In this document: positions 25,912 through 33,356 of the stretch, piece by piece | Layout of the letters: every line of letters begins with the position of its first letter | How positions within the stretch are numbered: the stretch's first letter is position 1 | Origin: Candidatus Saccharimonadota bacterium | GTDB lineage: Bacteria; Patescibacteriota; Saccharimonadia; Saccharimonadales; UBA4665 | Assembly (NCBI GenBank): GCA_003153395.1 | Contig: PLYP01000007.1 | Coordinates: 1-36,693 of the forward strand | Direction of reading: 5' to 3' | DNA: 36,693 bases | Notes under the pieces: model-generated | What the model saw: only the letters and a program-made list of their open reading frames with translations | What the model was told of the DNA's origin: nothing | Database searches by the model: none | Program-made: the position numbers and the translations under genes

Positions 25912-26351
25912 TGAAGACTTATAGCGCTAAACCCAGTGATGTTGTCAGAAAATGGTACATAATTGACGCCACTGAAGCGCCAGTAGGAAGAATTGCGACT
26001 AGGATTGCAGCTCTCCTTATGGGCAAAGGTAAACCTCAATTTACCCATCATATAGACTGCGGAGATTACGTTATCGTTATAAATGCCAAGCAGCTAGTAG
26101 CAACCGGCGATAAGGCCAATAAAAAAGTCTATTACCGTCACAGTAGTTACCCTGGCAACTTAAAAGAAGCAACGCTAGGTGAAAAGCTAACTAAAGATCC
26201 GTCATTTGTAATTACTAACGCTGTCAGAGGTATGTTACCGGTCAATAAACTAAGAGCCGAAAGACTTAACAGGCTAAAGGTTTATGCAGATGCAGAGCAT
26301 AAGCATGATCCCCAGAAACCTGAATTAATTTCAATAAAGGACATTAAATAA
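25911..26351 (+). CDS. rplM: Large ribosomal subunit protein L13 (uL13)
   Basis: L13 is an early 50S assembly protein. The 146 residues include RKWYIIDATEAPVGRIATRIAALLMGKGKP (13-42) and the VNAVRGMLP-like segment (TNAVRGMLPVNKLRAERLNRLKVYADAEHKHDPQKPE). One-base overlaps join it to rplQ upstream and rpsI downstream; the rplM-rpsI pair is conserved in most bacteria. Confidence 0.98.
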   Translation: MKTYSAKPSDVVRKWYIIDATEAPVGRIATRIAALLMGKGKPQFTHHIDCGDYVIVINAKQLVATGDKANKKVYYRHSSYPGNLKEATLGEKLTKDPSFVITNAVRGMLPVNKLRAERLNRLKVYADAEHKHDPQKPELISIKDIK

Positions 26352-26749
26352 TGGCTAAAGATTCATACTTTTACGCTCTAGGAAGACGAAAAAGCGCTAC
26401 CGCTAGAGTGCGCATTAAAAGTGGCAAAGGTGTTATTACCGTAAACAGCACACCAGCTGACGAGTATTTTGCGGCTAGCAAGTATCTACTAACAAAGCTT
26501 CAGCAGCCATTTGTGGCACTAGATAATGTAAATAAGTTTGATGTAAGTGCAGTTGTGTCTGGAGGCGGACACGAAGGCCAAATAGAAGCTATACGCCTTG
26601 GAATTAGTAAAGCATTAGTTGTAGTGAACGAGGACTTTAAGAGCACGCTTAAACGAGCCGACCTACTGGGCCGAGACTCAAGAGAAAAAGAACGAAAGAA
26701 ATTCGGACTTAAAGGCGCACGTAAACAGAGGCAGTTTACTAAGCGTTAA
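26351..26749 (+). CDS. rpsI: Small ribosomal subunit protein S9 (uS9)
   Basis: The C-terminal tail of S9 touches the P-site tRNA. The 132 residues start with YALGRRKSATARVRIKSGKG and end in the diagnostic RKKFGLKGARKQRQFTKR, with the final Lys-Arg conserved. It closes the + strand ribosomal block. Its stop is six bases from the stop of pabB on the other strand, with no good terminator between the convergent genes. Confidence 0.98.
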   Translation: MAKDSYFYALGRRKSATARVRIKSGKGVITVNSTPADEYFAASKYLLTKLQQPFVALDNVNKFDVSAVVSGGGHEGQIEAIRLGISKALVVVNEDFKSTLKRADLLGRDSREKERKKFGLKGARKQRQFTKR

Positions 26750-26754
26750 TCTCT

Positions 26755-28515
26755 TTAGAGACTATTTAACTTTTGTAAAAATTGATCAAACACCTGTACT
26801 TTTGCTAGTAGTTTTTTAGTTGGCATAGTCTTTTTTTCTGTCCAAACAACATCTGGACTATACGTTTCCAAAATCTGAGCATACGGAACTCTACTAGCTC
26901 CAACGAAAATTGATACGTCGACAATTGTTGACGCACCGTTACTTCTAAACTTTGTATTGAAGCTACTACTTAACACCTTTTCTGTCGCAACATTAGTCTG
27001 TCTTGTAAAAGCGATACCTTGGTTTCTGAAAGCTTTACCCATTGACTTACCGCCGACAACAGCACGATGTATTTCCGGATAGGCATCGATGCCTTTTTGC
27101 ATAAACTTAACTTCTGACAGCTCTAATATTTGTTTACTGGCAATTACTTTAGTGCTTATAATTCGTCTATTATTATCTTGATAAAGAATTTTTACTTCGG
27201 TAGGCCCGAATTGTTGTTCTAATATATCACTTGATAATTTAGTTTCGTGAATATAGGCTGGCATGAAAGATTTGGCTTTATCGAGAGACTCCTGGTATTC
27301 TCCCCCCTCGGTTGAGTCGTAAACTATTCCTCCCCCGACCGATAAATACACATTCTTATCTTTTTTTAGTATTGTGCGTATAGCAGTATTGCTATCAAGG
27401 TCACCGTTTGGTTTGATGCTAAAAATAGATCCGTAATATATATTTCTGCGTTTTACTTCAAGTTCATCGATGATCTCCATTGATCTTTTTTTAGGACAGC
27501 CAGTAATAGAGCCGCCCGGTAAAACGGAAATTAACGCTGCTATGGGACTGACGTCGTGTATAAGTTTACCGGTTATTTTTGAATTTGCATGCCAGAGTGT
27601 TGGATATCTTCTCATTTCCCTTATTGCTTCAACACTCACTGAACTAACTTCAGATATTGCTCCTAAATCATTACGCATGAGATCAGTTATCATATTTAGC
27701 TCCGCAGCGTCCTTGGGATTATTTAGTAAATCTTTTCTATTTACTTCGTCTTCTTTGGTTGTGTTACCTCTAGGTCGAGTACCTTTAATTGGCAATGTCT
27801 CGATATAGCCTTTTGTTACCCGTATAAAGCGCTCCGGCGAGAGACTAAGAATCTCGAAGTCATCACCCTCTATATAGGCTTGAAAATCGGATTGGCTTGA
27901 ACTCGATAAACTGCAGAATAAATCTCGGGCATTTGAGTCAGTTTTTCCTTCCAAGCGGTGAGTAAAATTTATCTGATAGACATCACCGTCCTCAATATAT
28001 TGTTTTACCTTCTTAAATGCGCGCCTATAATCACTACGTGATTGGGTAGGGTGAAGCAAGGTTGAATAGGGTTTCATAGGTAAATTGCGAGCTGGGCGCA
28101 GCAAGATATCTTTCACTGTGGCTATATACTGCGTACTTCTCGAGTGTATATGCGCGCCAGACTCGTCAAAGGTAATCCAATTATCAAAACTGGCTAAAAG
28201 GGCTAATGGCGTTTTAATGTCATCATCAGACTTGAGAGGAACGCCGTGCATCATAGCTCCAAAATCATATGACAAGTAACCAATTAATAAACGCCCCTTA
28301 CTTCGCTGTTCTTCAGCAAATATTTCGATCTCTGAACTGATATCTTCTACCCGAGCATGCGCTGGCTTATAGATTGAAGCAGGATTCCAGCCTAGTACAT
28401 TGCCCCAGCTGTCTGACGACACGCCGGCGTGAGCGAAAACGCTTTTATCATCGTCTCCCAACCGGGCAAGTATGTCTGTTAACTTAACTCCAGGTAACAT
28501 TAAGGACTTTTGCAT
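26755..28515 (-). CDS. pabB: Aminodeoxychorismate synthase component I (PabB) fused to a chorismate lyase-like domain
   Basis: PabB converts chorismate plus ammonia to 4-amino-4-deoxychorismate, for folate. Residues 1-425 are the chorismate-binding enzyme: DVYQINFTHRL (178-188), SPERF (226-230), PIKGTRPRG (242-250), MITDLMRNDLG (275-285), PGGSITGCPKKRSMEIIDELE (333-353) and GGGIVYDSTEGGEYQ (394-408). The Lys in PIKGT (K244) marks PabB; TrpE has Ala there. Residues about 430-586 are extra. They resemble UbiC/DUF98 chorismate lyases, with a strand like EVKILYQDNNRRIISTKVI (440-458), GGKSMGKAFRNQGIAF (488-503) and TKFRSNG...IFVGAS (521-541). By eye the UbiC catalytic Arg and Glu are not clearly kept. 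It overlaps pabA by 16 bases. There is no pabC in the window. Confidence 0.88.
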   Translation of the reverse strand: MQKSLMLPGVKLTDILARLGDDDKSVFAHAGVSSDSWGNVLGWNPASIYKPAHARVEDISSEIEIFAEEQRSKGRLLIGYLSYDFGAMMHGVPLKSDDDIKTPLALLASFDNWITFDESGAHIHSRSTQYIATVKDILLRPARNLPMKPYSTLLHPTQSRSDYRRAFKKVKQYIEDGDVYQINFTHRLEGKTDSNARDLFCSLSSSSQSDFQAYIEGDDFEILSLSPERFIRVTKGYIETLPIKGTRPRGNTTKEDEVNRKDLLNNPKDAAELNMITDLMRNDLGAISEVSSVSVEAIREMRRYPTLWHANSKITGKLIHDVSPIAALISVLPGGSITGCPKKRSMEIIDELEVKRRNIYYGSIFSIKPNGDLDSNTAIRTILKKDKNVYLSVGGGIVYDSTEGGEYQESLDKAKSFMPAYIHETKLSSDILEQQFGPTEVKILYQDNNRRIISTKVIASKQILELSEVKFMQKGIDAYPEIHRAVVGGKSMGKAFRNQGIAFTRQTNVATEKVLSSSFNTKFRSNGASTIVDVSIFVGASRVPYAQILETYSPDVVWTEKKTMPTKKLLAKVQVFDQFLQKLNSL

Positions 28516-29066
28516 AGTATAAAGTTACTTATTATTTTATCTCCTTTAGGCGTCATGAATGAGTCTGGATGAAATTGGACCCCAAATACCGGTAACTTCT
28601 TGTGCTGCAAGGCCATAATACTGCCATCGTCTGACCAGCCGGTAAGTGTGAAATCTTTTGGTACACTGTCCAAAACTAATGAGTTATATCTTGCAGCAAT
28701 TAGAGGAGTAGATAGATTACGAAATAATCCAGATTTTGTATGGTTAACACTGTCTACCTTGCCATGTAGTATTTGCTGAGCTTTTATAACGTGGCTACCG
28801 AATACTTCTCCTATACATTGATGACCTAGACATACTCCCAGTATTGGGATTGTTTTATAGAATTGTCTAATAACTTCCAGGCTAATTCCACTATTCTCAG
28901 GACGTTTTGGGCCCGCGGAAATAACGATATGCGTCGGATTCATGCTCGAAATTTGCTCGATGCTTATTTTGTCATTTTTTCGTACTTCAACAATATGTCC
29001 CAACCCGGCTATCTGTTGGGAAAGATTGTAAGTAAACGAGTCATAGTTATCTATTATTAAAATCAT
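28500..29066 (-). CDS. pabA: Glutamine amidotransferase, aminodeoxychorismate synthase component II
   Basis: This subunit takes ammonia from glutamine and passes it to PabB. The 188 residues form a class I amidotransferase: DNYDSFTYNL at 6-15, oxyanion region SAGPKRPENSG (50-60), nucleophile C79 in GVCLGHQ, and His166 in QFHPDS. The triad Glu of the usual HPES is Asp168 here, a conservative but uncommon change. TrpG and PabA are not separable by sequence; pairing with a PabB that has the marker Lys supports PabA, though dual use for anthranilate is possible. The ATG lacks a clear ribosome site. A weak minus-strand promoter (AGCATA at 29114-29119 read in reverse, with a -35-like box 16 bases away) lies in the divergent gap. 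Confidence 0.88.
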   Translation of the reverse strand: MILIIDNYDSFTYNLSQQIAGLGHIVEVRKNDKISIEQISSMNPTHIVISAGPKRPENSGISLEVIRQFYKTIPILGVCLGHQCIGEVFGSHVIKAQQILHGKVDSVNHTKSGLFRNLSTPLIAARYNSLVLDSVPKDFTLTGWSDDGSIMALQHKKLPVFGVQFHPDSFMTPKGDKIISNFILCKSP

Positions 29067-29166
29067 TAGTTTTTAGCTTAACCCTATTTTGACCGGCACT
29101 TATTGGATAAGCAAGCATAAGAGGCTAGTGTTACCGATTAAGAATGAGCGTTTATATTAACTGCAT

Positions 29167-29195
29167 TTGACCCAATATACCTAATCTGGTATAGT
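29167..29195 (+). promoter_or_regulatory. Promoter of the DAHP synthase leader
   Basis: TTGACC (29167-29172), exactly 17 bases, TATAGT (29190-29195), with an extended -10 TG at 29187-29188. Seven bases beyond the -10 box is 29202, one base before the ATG of the leader peptide at 29203, so the transcript should be leaderless or nearly so. No Shine-Dalgarno sequence is present, which agrees. Confidence 0.75.
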
Positions 29196-29202
29196 CTTGC
29201 TT

Positions 29203-29280
29203 ATGAAGCAGCTTAGATCAATTCAAAACTGGTTTTTCTTTACCGACACTTTTATTGGCGGTAAGTTTGCTGTGAACTAA
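29203..29280 (+). CDS. Attenuator leader peptide rich in Trp and Phe
   Basis: A 25-residue open frame too short for normal gene finding. Residue 10 is Trp and residues 11-13 are three Phe in a row (NWFFFT), with more Phe at 17 and 22. Aromatic codon runs just before a terminator are the mark of a leader peptide that senses charged tRNA by ribosome stalling, as pheL and trpL do in enterobacteria. The stop TAA at 29278-29280 is 27 bases before the terminator stem. The peptide itself probably has no function. It should start translation directly at the mRNA 5' end, since the promoter places transcription start at 29202-29203. Confidence 0.8.
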   Translation: MKQLRSIQNWFFFTDTFIGGKFAVN

Positions 29281-29329
29281 AAAAAGATTAACCACAAGAC
29301 TACCAAAACCGCCAATAAGGCGGTTTTTT
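29240..29329 (+). promoter_or_regulatory. Transcription attenuator with mutually exclusive hairpins
   Basis: Four segments can pair in the classic way. Segment 1, TTACCG (29240-29245), pairs with CGGTAA (29259-29264) of segment 2. Segment 2, TTATTGGCGGT (29252-29262), is an 11-base perfect complement of segment 3, ACCGCCAATAA (29308-29318), forming the antiterminator. Segment 3 (ACCGCC) also pairs with segment 4, GGCGGT (29319-29324), forming the terminator. A ribosome stalled at Trp/Phe codons 10-13 (29230-29241) would cover segment 1, free segment 2 and so prevent termination. A ribosome that reaches the stop covers segment 2 and lets the terminator form. Confidence 0.8.
29308..29329 (+). 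terminator. Intrinsic terminator of the attenuator
   Basis: The stem ACCGCC (29308-29313) with GGCGGT (29319-29324) closes a five-base loop AATAA, extended by three A-T pairs, and runs into six T (29324-29329). It is the strongest intrinsic terminator in the window. It stands directly before the ribosome binding site of the DAHP synthase rather than after a gene. Confidence 0.85.
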
Positions 29330-29345
29330 ATATAAGGAATGAGTT

Positions 29346-30521
29346 ATGGAAACATTGACACAAGAAAGAGTAAATAGCAGGCCTGAGCTTGAAGCGAAAC
29401 TCTTACATCACTGGGCATTAGATCCGTTGGCTGCATCAGAATTGTCTAAAGGTGTCAGTGATGTTGGGGTTGAACATATAGATGGCTTGCTCCATAACAT
29501 TGAATCTGACTGGGATGCAATAGAGAAACGAGACGAAAACAGAGAAGAAATAAGTAGAATTATAAGCGGTGAATCAGATAAAAAATTAATTGTTGTTGGT
29601 CCGTGCTCGCTAGACAATAAAACTAAAGACTATGACAAATTGTTTGACTACATTGAAGAATTACAAGCAGAGCATCCTGATGCCTTAATAGCTCTGCGCG
29701 GCAACGGCGCAAAACCTAGAACCCAAGGTAAATTTAGAGGCCTGTACTACAGTACAGATCCTCAGGATAGACAAATCCAATTAGACGTATATAAGGATGC
29801 ATTTAAACGAGGTATACCTATCCTTACGGAAATTACTAATACCAATGAATTCGCTACCTTGGCACCTTACTTAAGTGCTATCTGGCTCGGGGCTCGCGAT
29901 ATGGGTTCTACAGATAAAAGATCACTATGCACAGCCACAAGAATTCCTGTTTTTATAAAAAACAGCCAAGACGGAAGTCCAGATACAGTTGAAAGTGCTA
30001 TCAGAAGCATAGGCATGAACACTGAAGATAATGAAGGCAGCGGTGTTGATCTAGGTTTCTTGAGTGCTACATATCTAGTTAATGGTATGCCGGCTAATAT
30101 AACAGTCGGCGAAGGCAATAAAAGCGTGGGCATAATAGCCCGAGGTCATAAGCTCGAAAATGATCTAGGACCAAGAACGCGTAAACGCCTGGTTCTAAAA
30201 CATATCGGAGAATTATGTACTCTGGCTGCAAAATTAAATACTGTAGTTCTATTAGATGGCAGCCATGATGTGCCGCCAATGCTAGATATACCAAAGACAG
30301 ACGGGGATAGATTTCCGAAAGTAGTCGATATTCTACTTAAAGCAGCCAGGCAAGGTCGTATAGTACATGCCGAGAGGCTGGCAGGATTAGTTGGAGAAGT
30401 GGGAACGACGGTAGGCGAAACAGATAAGAACATGATAATAAATGTAGCTAATAAGAAACGCATAACCACTCACTTAAAACGGCTGAAGTTATTAAGCCAG
30501 CACTTAGCTTTACTAATGTAA
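29346..30521 (+). CDS. 3-deoxy-7-phosphoheptulonate (DAHP) synthase, class I
   Basis: The enzyme joins phosphoenolpyruvate and erythrose 4-phosphate, the first step to chorismate. Its 391 residues are AroF/G/H-like but quite diverged. Visible matches to the family are VVGPCS (83-88) with the metal ligand Cys87, AKPRTQGKFRGL (122-132), GARD (182-185), IKNSQDG (204-210), and likely metal ligands His307 (DGSH), Glu343 (HAERL) and Asp360. An extra N-terminal region of about 60 residues could carry feedback control. AAGGAA lies seven bases before ATG 29346. Its expression is probably set by the Trp/Phe attenuator upstream. Divergent pabA/pabB use its product pathway. Which aro paralogue it corresponds to is not clear, so no symbol is given. 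Confidence 0.9.
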   Translation: METLTQERVNSRPELEAKLLHHWALDPLAASELSKGVSDVGVEHIDGLLHNIESDWDAIEKRDENREEISRIISGESDKKLIVVGPCSLDNKTKDYDKLFDYIEELQAEHPDALIALRGNGAKPRTQGKFRGLYYSTDPQDRQIQLDVYKDAFKRGIPILTEITNTNEFATLAPYLSAIWLGARDMGSTDKRSLCTATRIPVFIKNSQDGSPDTVESAIRSIGMNTEDNEGSGVDLGFLSATYLVNGMPANITVGEGNKSVGIIARGHKLENDLGPRTRKRLVLKHIGELCTLAAKLNTVVLLDGSHDVPPMLDIPKTDGDRFPKVVDILLKAARQGRIVHAERLAGLVGEVGTTVGETDKNMIINVANKKRITTHLKRLKLLSQHLALLM

Positions 30522-30598
30522 TAAGGACATCTTCATATAAGTTAATTGGTTAATTGCATGAACATTAACTATACTTTATACATAGTAGATATATATTT

Positions 30599-31630
30599 AT
30601 GAGTAAACCAGTAATCCTGACAGGCCTCAGGGCTAATAACGACCTCCACATCGGTAATTACCTAGGCGCACTGTTGCCAATAGTCGATATGGCCAATACA
30701 AAGTCTGATGAGTATCAGATTAATCTGTTTATACCCGATCTACACAGCTTTACTACTCCAATAGACCATGGGTCTCTTCAGGACGGTATCATGAATAATT
30801 TAAAATTGTATGTTGCTGCCGGATTTCCTCTAGATAATCCAAACGTTCATATATATAGACAGAGTTATATTCCTGCTCACAGTGAATTAACCTGGATACT
30901 CGACTGCTTTACCGGAATGGGCGAAATGTCTAGAATGACTCAATTTAAGGATAAATCACTATCTCTCGGAGAAGACAGAATAAGCGTAGGGCTTTTTAAC
31001 TACCCTGTATTAATGGCGGCCGACATACTGCTATATGGCGCAAGTTACGTGCCCGTTGGCGAGGATCAGTCTCAGCATATAGAATTTACGCGGGACGTTG
31101 CTGAGCGAATCAATTCCCAGTTTGGAGATATTTTTGTCATCCCTAAGCCCGTAAATGAGCAGCACGAATTCTTCGGTAAAGATCAAGGACTTAGAATTAA
31201 AGACCTAGTTGATCCGACTAAAAAGATGAGCAAATCTAGTGATAGTTCAAAAGGCATAATTTTTCTTAACGATGATATAGGCTCAGTTAAAGATAAAATA
31301 ATATCTTCTACTACAGATAGCATGAACTTAATTTCATATAGTAAAGAAACGCAGCCGGGGATAGCTAATTTAATAGATCTGTTGGCGCTAATAAGTGGTA
31401 AAAGTATCGAGGAAATAAAATCTAAGTACAACGGTCAAACACAGTACGGTCCTTTTAAGAATGATGTAGCAGAAGCTATGTCCAGTTTTATTGAAGAGTT
31501 TCAAGCTAAGCTTCTCGGGGTTGATGAAAGCGCAATCATGGAAAAACTAACTACTTCTGAAAAACAGATGAATGAGATAGCTAATTCGACACTCTTAAAA
31601 GTCCAAAAAGCGGTCGGACTGAGAAAGTAA
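30599..31630 (+). CDS. trpS: Tryptophanyl-tRNA synthetase
   Basis: It charges tRNA-Trp with tryptophan in the cytoplasm. The 343 residues are standard for this class I synthetase. The signature HIGN is at 17-20 (family HIGH) and KMSKS at 209-213. LTGLRANNDLHIGNYLGAL, PVLMAADILLYGA and VPVGEDQSQHIEFTRDVAERIN are characteristic of TrpRS. No Shine-Dalgarno sequence precedes ATG 30599. -10-like boxes TATACT (30570-30575) and TATACA (30577-30582) lie close, so a very short leader is possible. Following an attenuator-controlled aromatic gene, it places tryptophan supply and use together. The RluA-like gene starts at the next base. Confidence 0.95.
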   Translation: MSKPVILTGLRANNDLHIGNYLGALLPIVDMANTKSDEYQINLFIPDLHSFTTPIDHGSLQDGIMNNLKLYVAAGFPLDNPNVHIYRQSYIPAHSELTWILDCFTGMGEMSRMTQFKDKSLSLGEDRISVGLFNYPVLMAADILLYGASYVPVGEDQSQHIEFTRDVAERINSQFGDIFVIPKPVNEQHEFFGKDQGLRIKDLVDPTKKMSKSSDSSKGIIFLNDDIGSVKDKIISSTTDSMNLISYSKETQPGIANLIDLLALISGKSIEEIKSKYNGQTQYGPFKNDVAEAMSSFIEEFQAKLLGVDESAIMEKLTTSEKQMNEIANSTLLKVQKAVGLRK

Positions 31631-32488
31631 GTGGAAGAGAACGAAAAGCCAGCTTCTAAGAGGCTGGATATATACGTCCAATCTAAAATAAGCGGTATAA
31701 GCAGAGCCTTTGGTTCAAAGTTAATTGAAAGAGGCAAGGTTTTAGTAAACGGCAAGGCTGAAACTAAATCAGGTTATAGTTTAAAAAAAGAAGATAAAGT
31801 ATCTATAGATTTTACAGAAACAGATTCCGTAATACCAAAAATTGATATACCTATAATATATAAAGATAAGGATTGTTTAGTTATCGATAAACCGCTTGGT
31901 GTTCTAACTCACAGTAAAGGCGCCTTTAACCCGGAAGGGACTGTGGCCAGCTGGCTAAAATCATATGTAGCTGATATTGATAGCGGAGACAGAGCCGGTA
32001 TAGTACACCGACTAGATAGAGCAACAAGCGGCGTCATGATATGTGCTAGAAATAAAGAAGCACTTTTATGGCTTCAAAAACAGTTTTCGCAAAGAAAAAC
32101 AAAAAAAACCTACATTGCAATTGTAGAAGGAGAACTTGATCAGGATGAAGCGATAATAAATATGCCTATCGAACGAAATCCTAAAAAACCACAAACATTT
32201 AGAGTGGGCAGCAATGGTAAACCGGCCTCAACTCAATATAAAGTATTAAGTACTAATCAAATGTATAGTTTAGTTGAGCTAAAGCCCACCACCGGTAGAA
32301 CTCACCAGCTCAGAGTGCATCTTAAGCAGATTAATCATCCCATATTAGGTGATACTTTATATGGAGGAAAAACAGCTGATAGAATGTTCCTACATGCCCT
32401 TAGCCTTGAAATAACTTTGCCTAGTAAGGAAAGAAAAGTATTTGAGGCTAAGCTTCCTAAGATATTTGCTGAGATAATGAAATCGTGA
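31631..32488 (+). CDS. RluA-family RNA pseudouridine synthase with S4 domain
   Basis: It changes uridine to pseudouridine in rRNA or tRNA. The 285 residues have an S4 RNA-binding domain at about 10-65 (RLDIYVQSKISGISRAFGSKLIERGKVLVNGK) and the catalytic domain with IDKPLGVLTH (85-94) and HRLDRATSG (126-134), where D129 is the catalytic Asp. TTGRTHQLRVHLKQINHPILGDTLYGG follows. The start is GTG at 31631, directly after the trpS stop. It is closest to RluD/RluC, but the target site cannot be told. Its end overlaps the next gene by four bases (GTGA). Confidence 0.93.
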   Translation: MEENEKPASKRLDIYVQSKISGISRAFGSKLIERGKVLVNGKAETKSGYSLKKEDKVSIDFTETDSVIPKIDIPIIYKDKDCLVIDKPLGVLTHSKGAFNPEGTVASWLKSYVADIDSGDRAGIVHRLDRATSGVMICARNKEALLWLQKQFSQRKTKKTYIAIVEGELDQDEAIINMPIERNPKKPQTFRVGSNGKPASTQYKVLSTNQMYSLVELKPTTGRTHQLRVHLKQINHPILGDTLYGGKTADRMFLHALSLEITLPSKERKVFEAKLPKIFAEIMKS

Positions 32489-33330
32489 CACAACTATTGC
32501 TGCACCCTTCATCTAAAAATAGTATTGCTAAGATTATTGAGCGTCCGCCTCATGGTCTATTAATAGTGGGTCCGAATGGTATAGGTAAAATGTCGATAGC
32601 TAGTTTAATAGCTGAAACCATATTGGGTATAAAAGATATCAGGCAGTATCCATATGCCAATGTTATTTCGCCTAAGAATGACAAAATGATTAGCGTAGAA
32701 GAAGTACGTACGCTAGATAATTTTTTTAAATTAAAAATAAAACGATCAAATGCAATTAATAGAGTCGTAATTATTGAATACGCAAATAAACTAAGTATTC
32801 CTGCCCAAAACGCGCTGTTAAAAAACTTGGAAGAACCTCCTAGCGATGCATTAATAATTATGACTACAGACGAAAAACAGTCACTCCTGCCTACTATTCT
32901 ATCCAGACTGCAGACTATACATATAAATAAACCAAACACCCACGACTTAAAGGCAAACTATCCAGACATAGAAGACAAGCTACTTAATACGGCAGTAGCT
33001 ATAAGTGGCGGTAAACCGGGGTTACTAACTACTTTAATATCTGACCCTGGTCATCCGCTTTTTGAAGCAACTAAAGTTGCAAGGCAAATTATTAGCAGCA
33101 GCCAGTATGAAAGACTACTACTTGTAGACTCCTTAAGTAAAGATAAACAGCTAACAGTGAACGTTATACATATAATGTTACAGATGGCAGATATAAGTAT
33201 TAAAGACGTGACAAGCAAAACTGCAGCCAGATGGAGGAGCATATTAAACGCCTGCTATGAAGCAGAAGATGAATTAAAAAGAAATGGTCAAATTAAACTA
33301 GTTCTATTAAAGCTAATGTTAAGTCTATAA
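32485..33330 (+). CDS. holB: DNA polymerase III clamp loader delta'-like subunit (AAA+)
   Basis: A AAA+ protein of the clamp-loader family. GPNGIGKM at 29-36 is a Walker A motif that ends in Met-Ser where KT is usual. The segment ending NKLSIPAQNALLKNLEEPPSDALIIMTTDEKQSLLPTILSR contains the delta'/DnaX hallmark LLKxLEEPP. It has no four-Cys zinc module, unlike E. coli HolB. The length of 281 residues fits a shortened delta'. The start is GTG 32485 in a GTGA overlap with the RluA-like gene. The delta' call rests on the LEEPP motif, size, and absence of a longer DnaX C-terminus. The symbol is by role, not proven orthology. Confidence 0.8.
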   Translation: MTQLLLHPSSKNSIAKIIERPPHGLLIVGPNGIGKMSIASLIAETILGIKDIRQYPYANVISPKNDKMISVEEVRTLDNFFKLKIKRSNAINRVVIIEYANKLSIPAQNALLKNLEEPPSDALIIMTTDEKQSLLPTILSRLQTIHINKPNTHDLKANYPDIEDKLLNTAVAISGGKPGLLTTLISDPGHPLFEATKVARQIISSSQYERLLLVDSLSKDKQLTVNVIHIMLQMADISIKDVTSKTAARWRSILNACYEAEDELKRNGQIKLVLLKLMLSL

Positions 33331-33341
33331 GCTAACAGTGA

Positions 33342-33347
33342 TATAAT
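33342..33347 (+). promoter_or_regulatory. -10 box immediately before the TPR gene
   Basis: A perfect TATAAT with an extended TG at 33339-33340 and a poor -35 (TTAAGT, 33319-33324, 17 bases away). Start is predicted near 33354, three bases before the ATG, so the mRNA would be nearly leaderless. There is no Shine-Dalgarno sequence. Confidence 0.5.
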
Positions 33348-33356
33348 ACTAGAAAT

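Noticed and set aside
26750-26761. Bidirectional terminator between rpsI and pabB
   Set aside because: TCTC/GAGA with a tiny loop is only four or five pairs and lacks a U-tract on either strand.
28500-29066. TrpE/TrpG (anthranilate synthase) for the minus-strand pair
   Set aside because: The large subunit has PIKGT with the PabB Lys and GGSITGCPK; TrpE has Ala at the Lys position. A dual role of the small subunit cannot be excluded.
29046-29119. A second leader peptide on the minus strand before pabA
   Set aside because: A 23-codon open frame starting at the minus-strand ATG near 29118 exists, but it has no run of related codons, no terminator follows, and it overlaps the pabA start out of frame.
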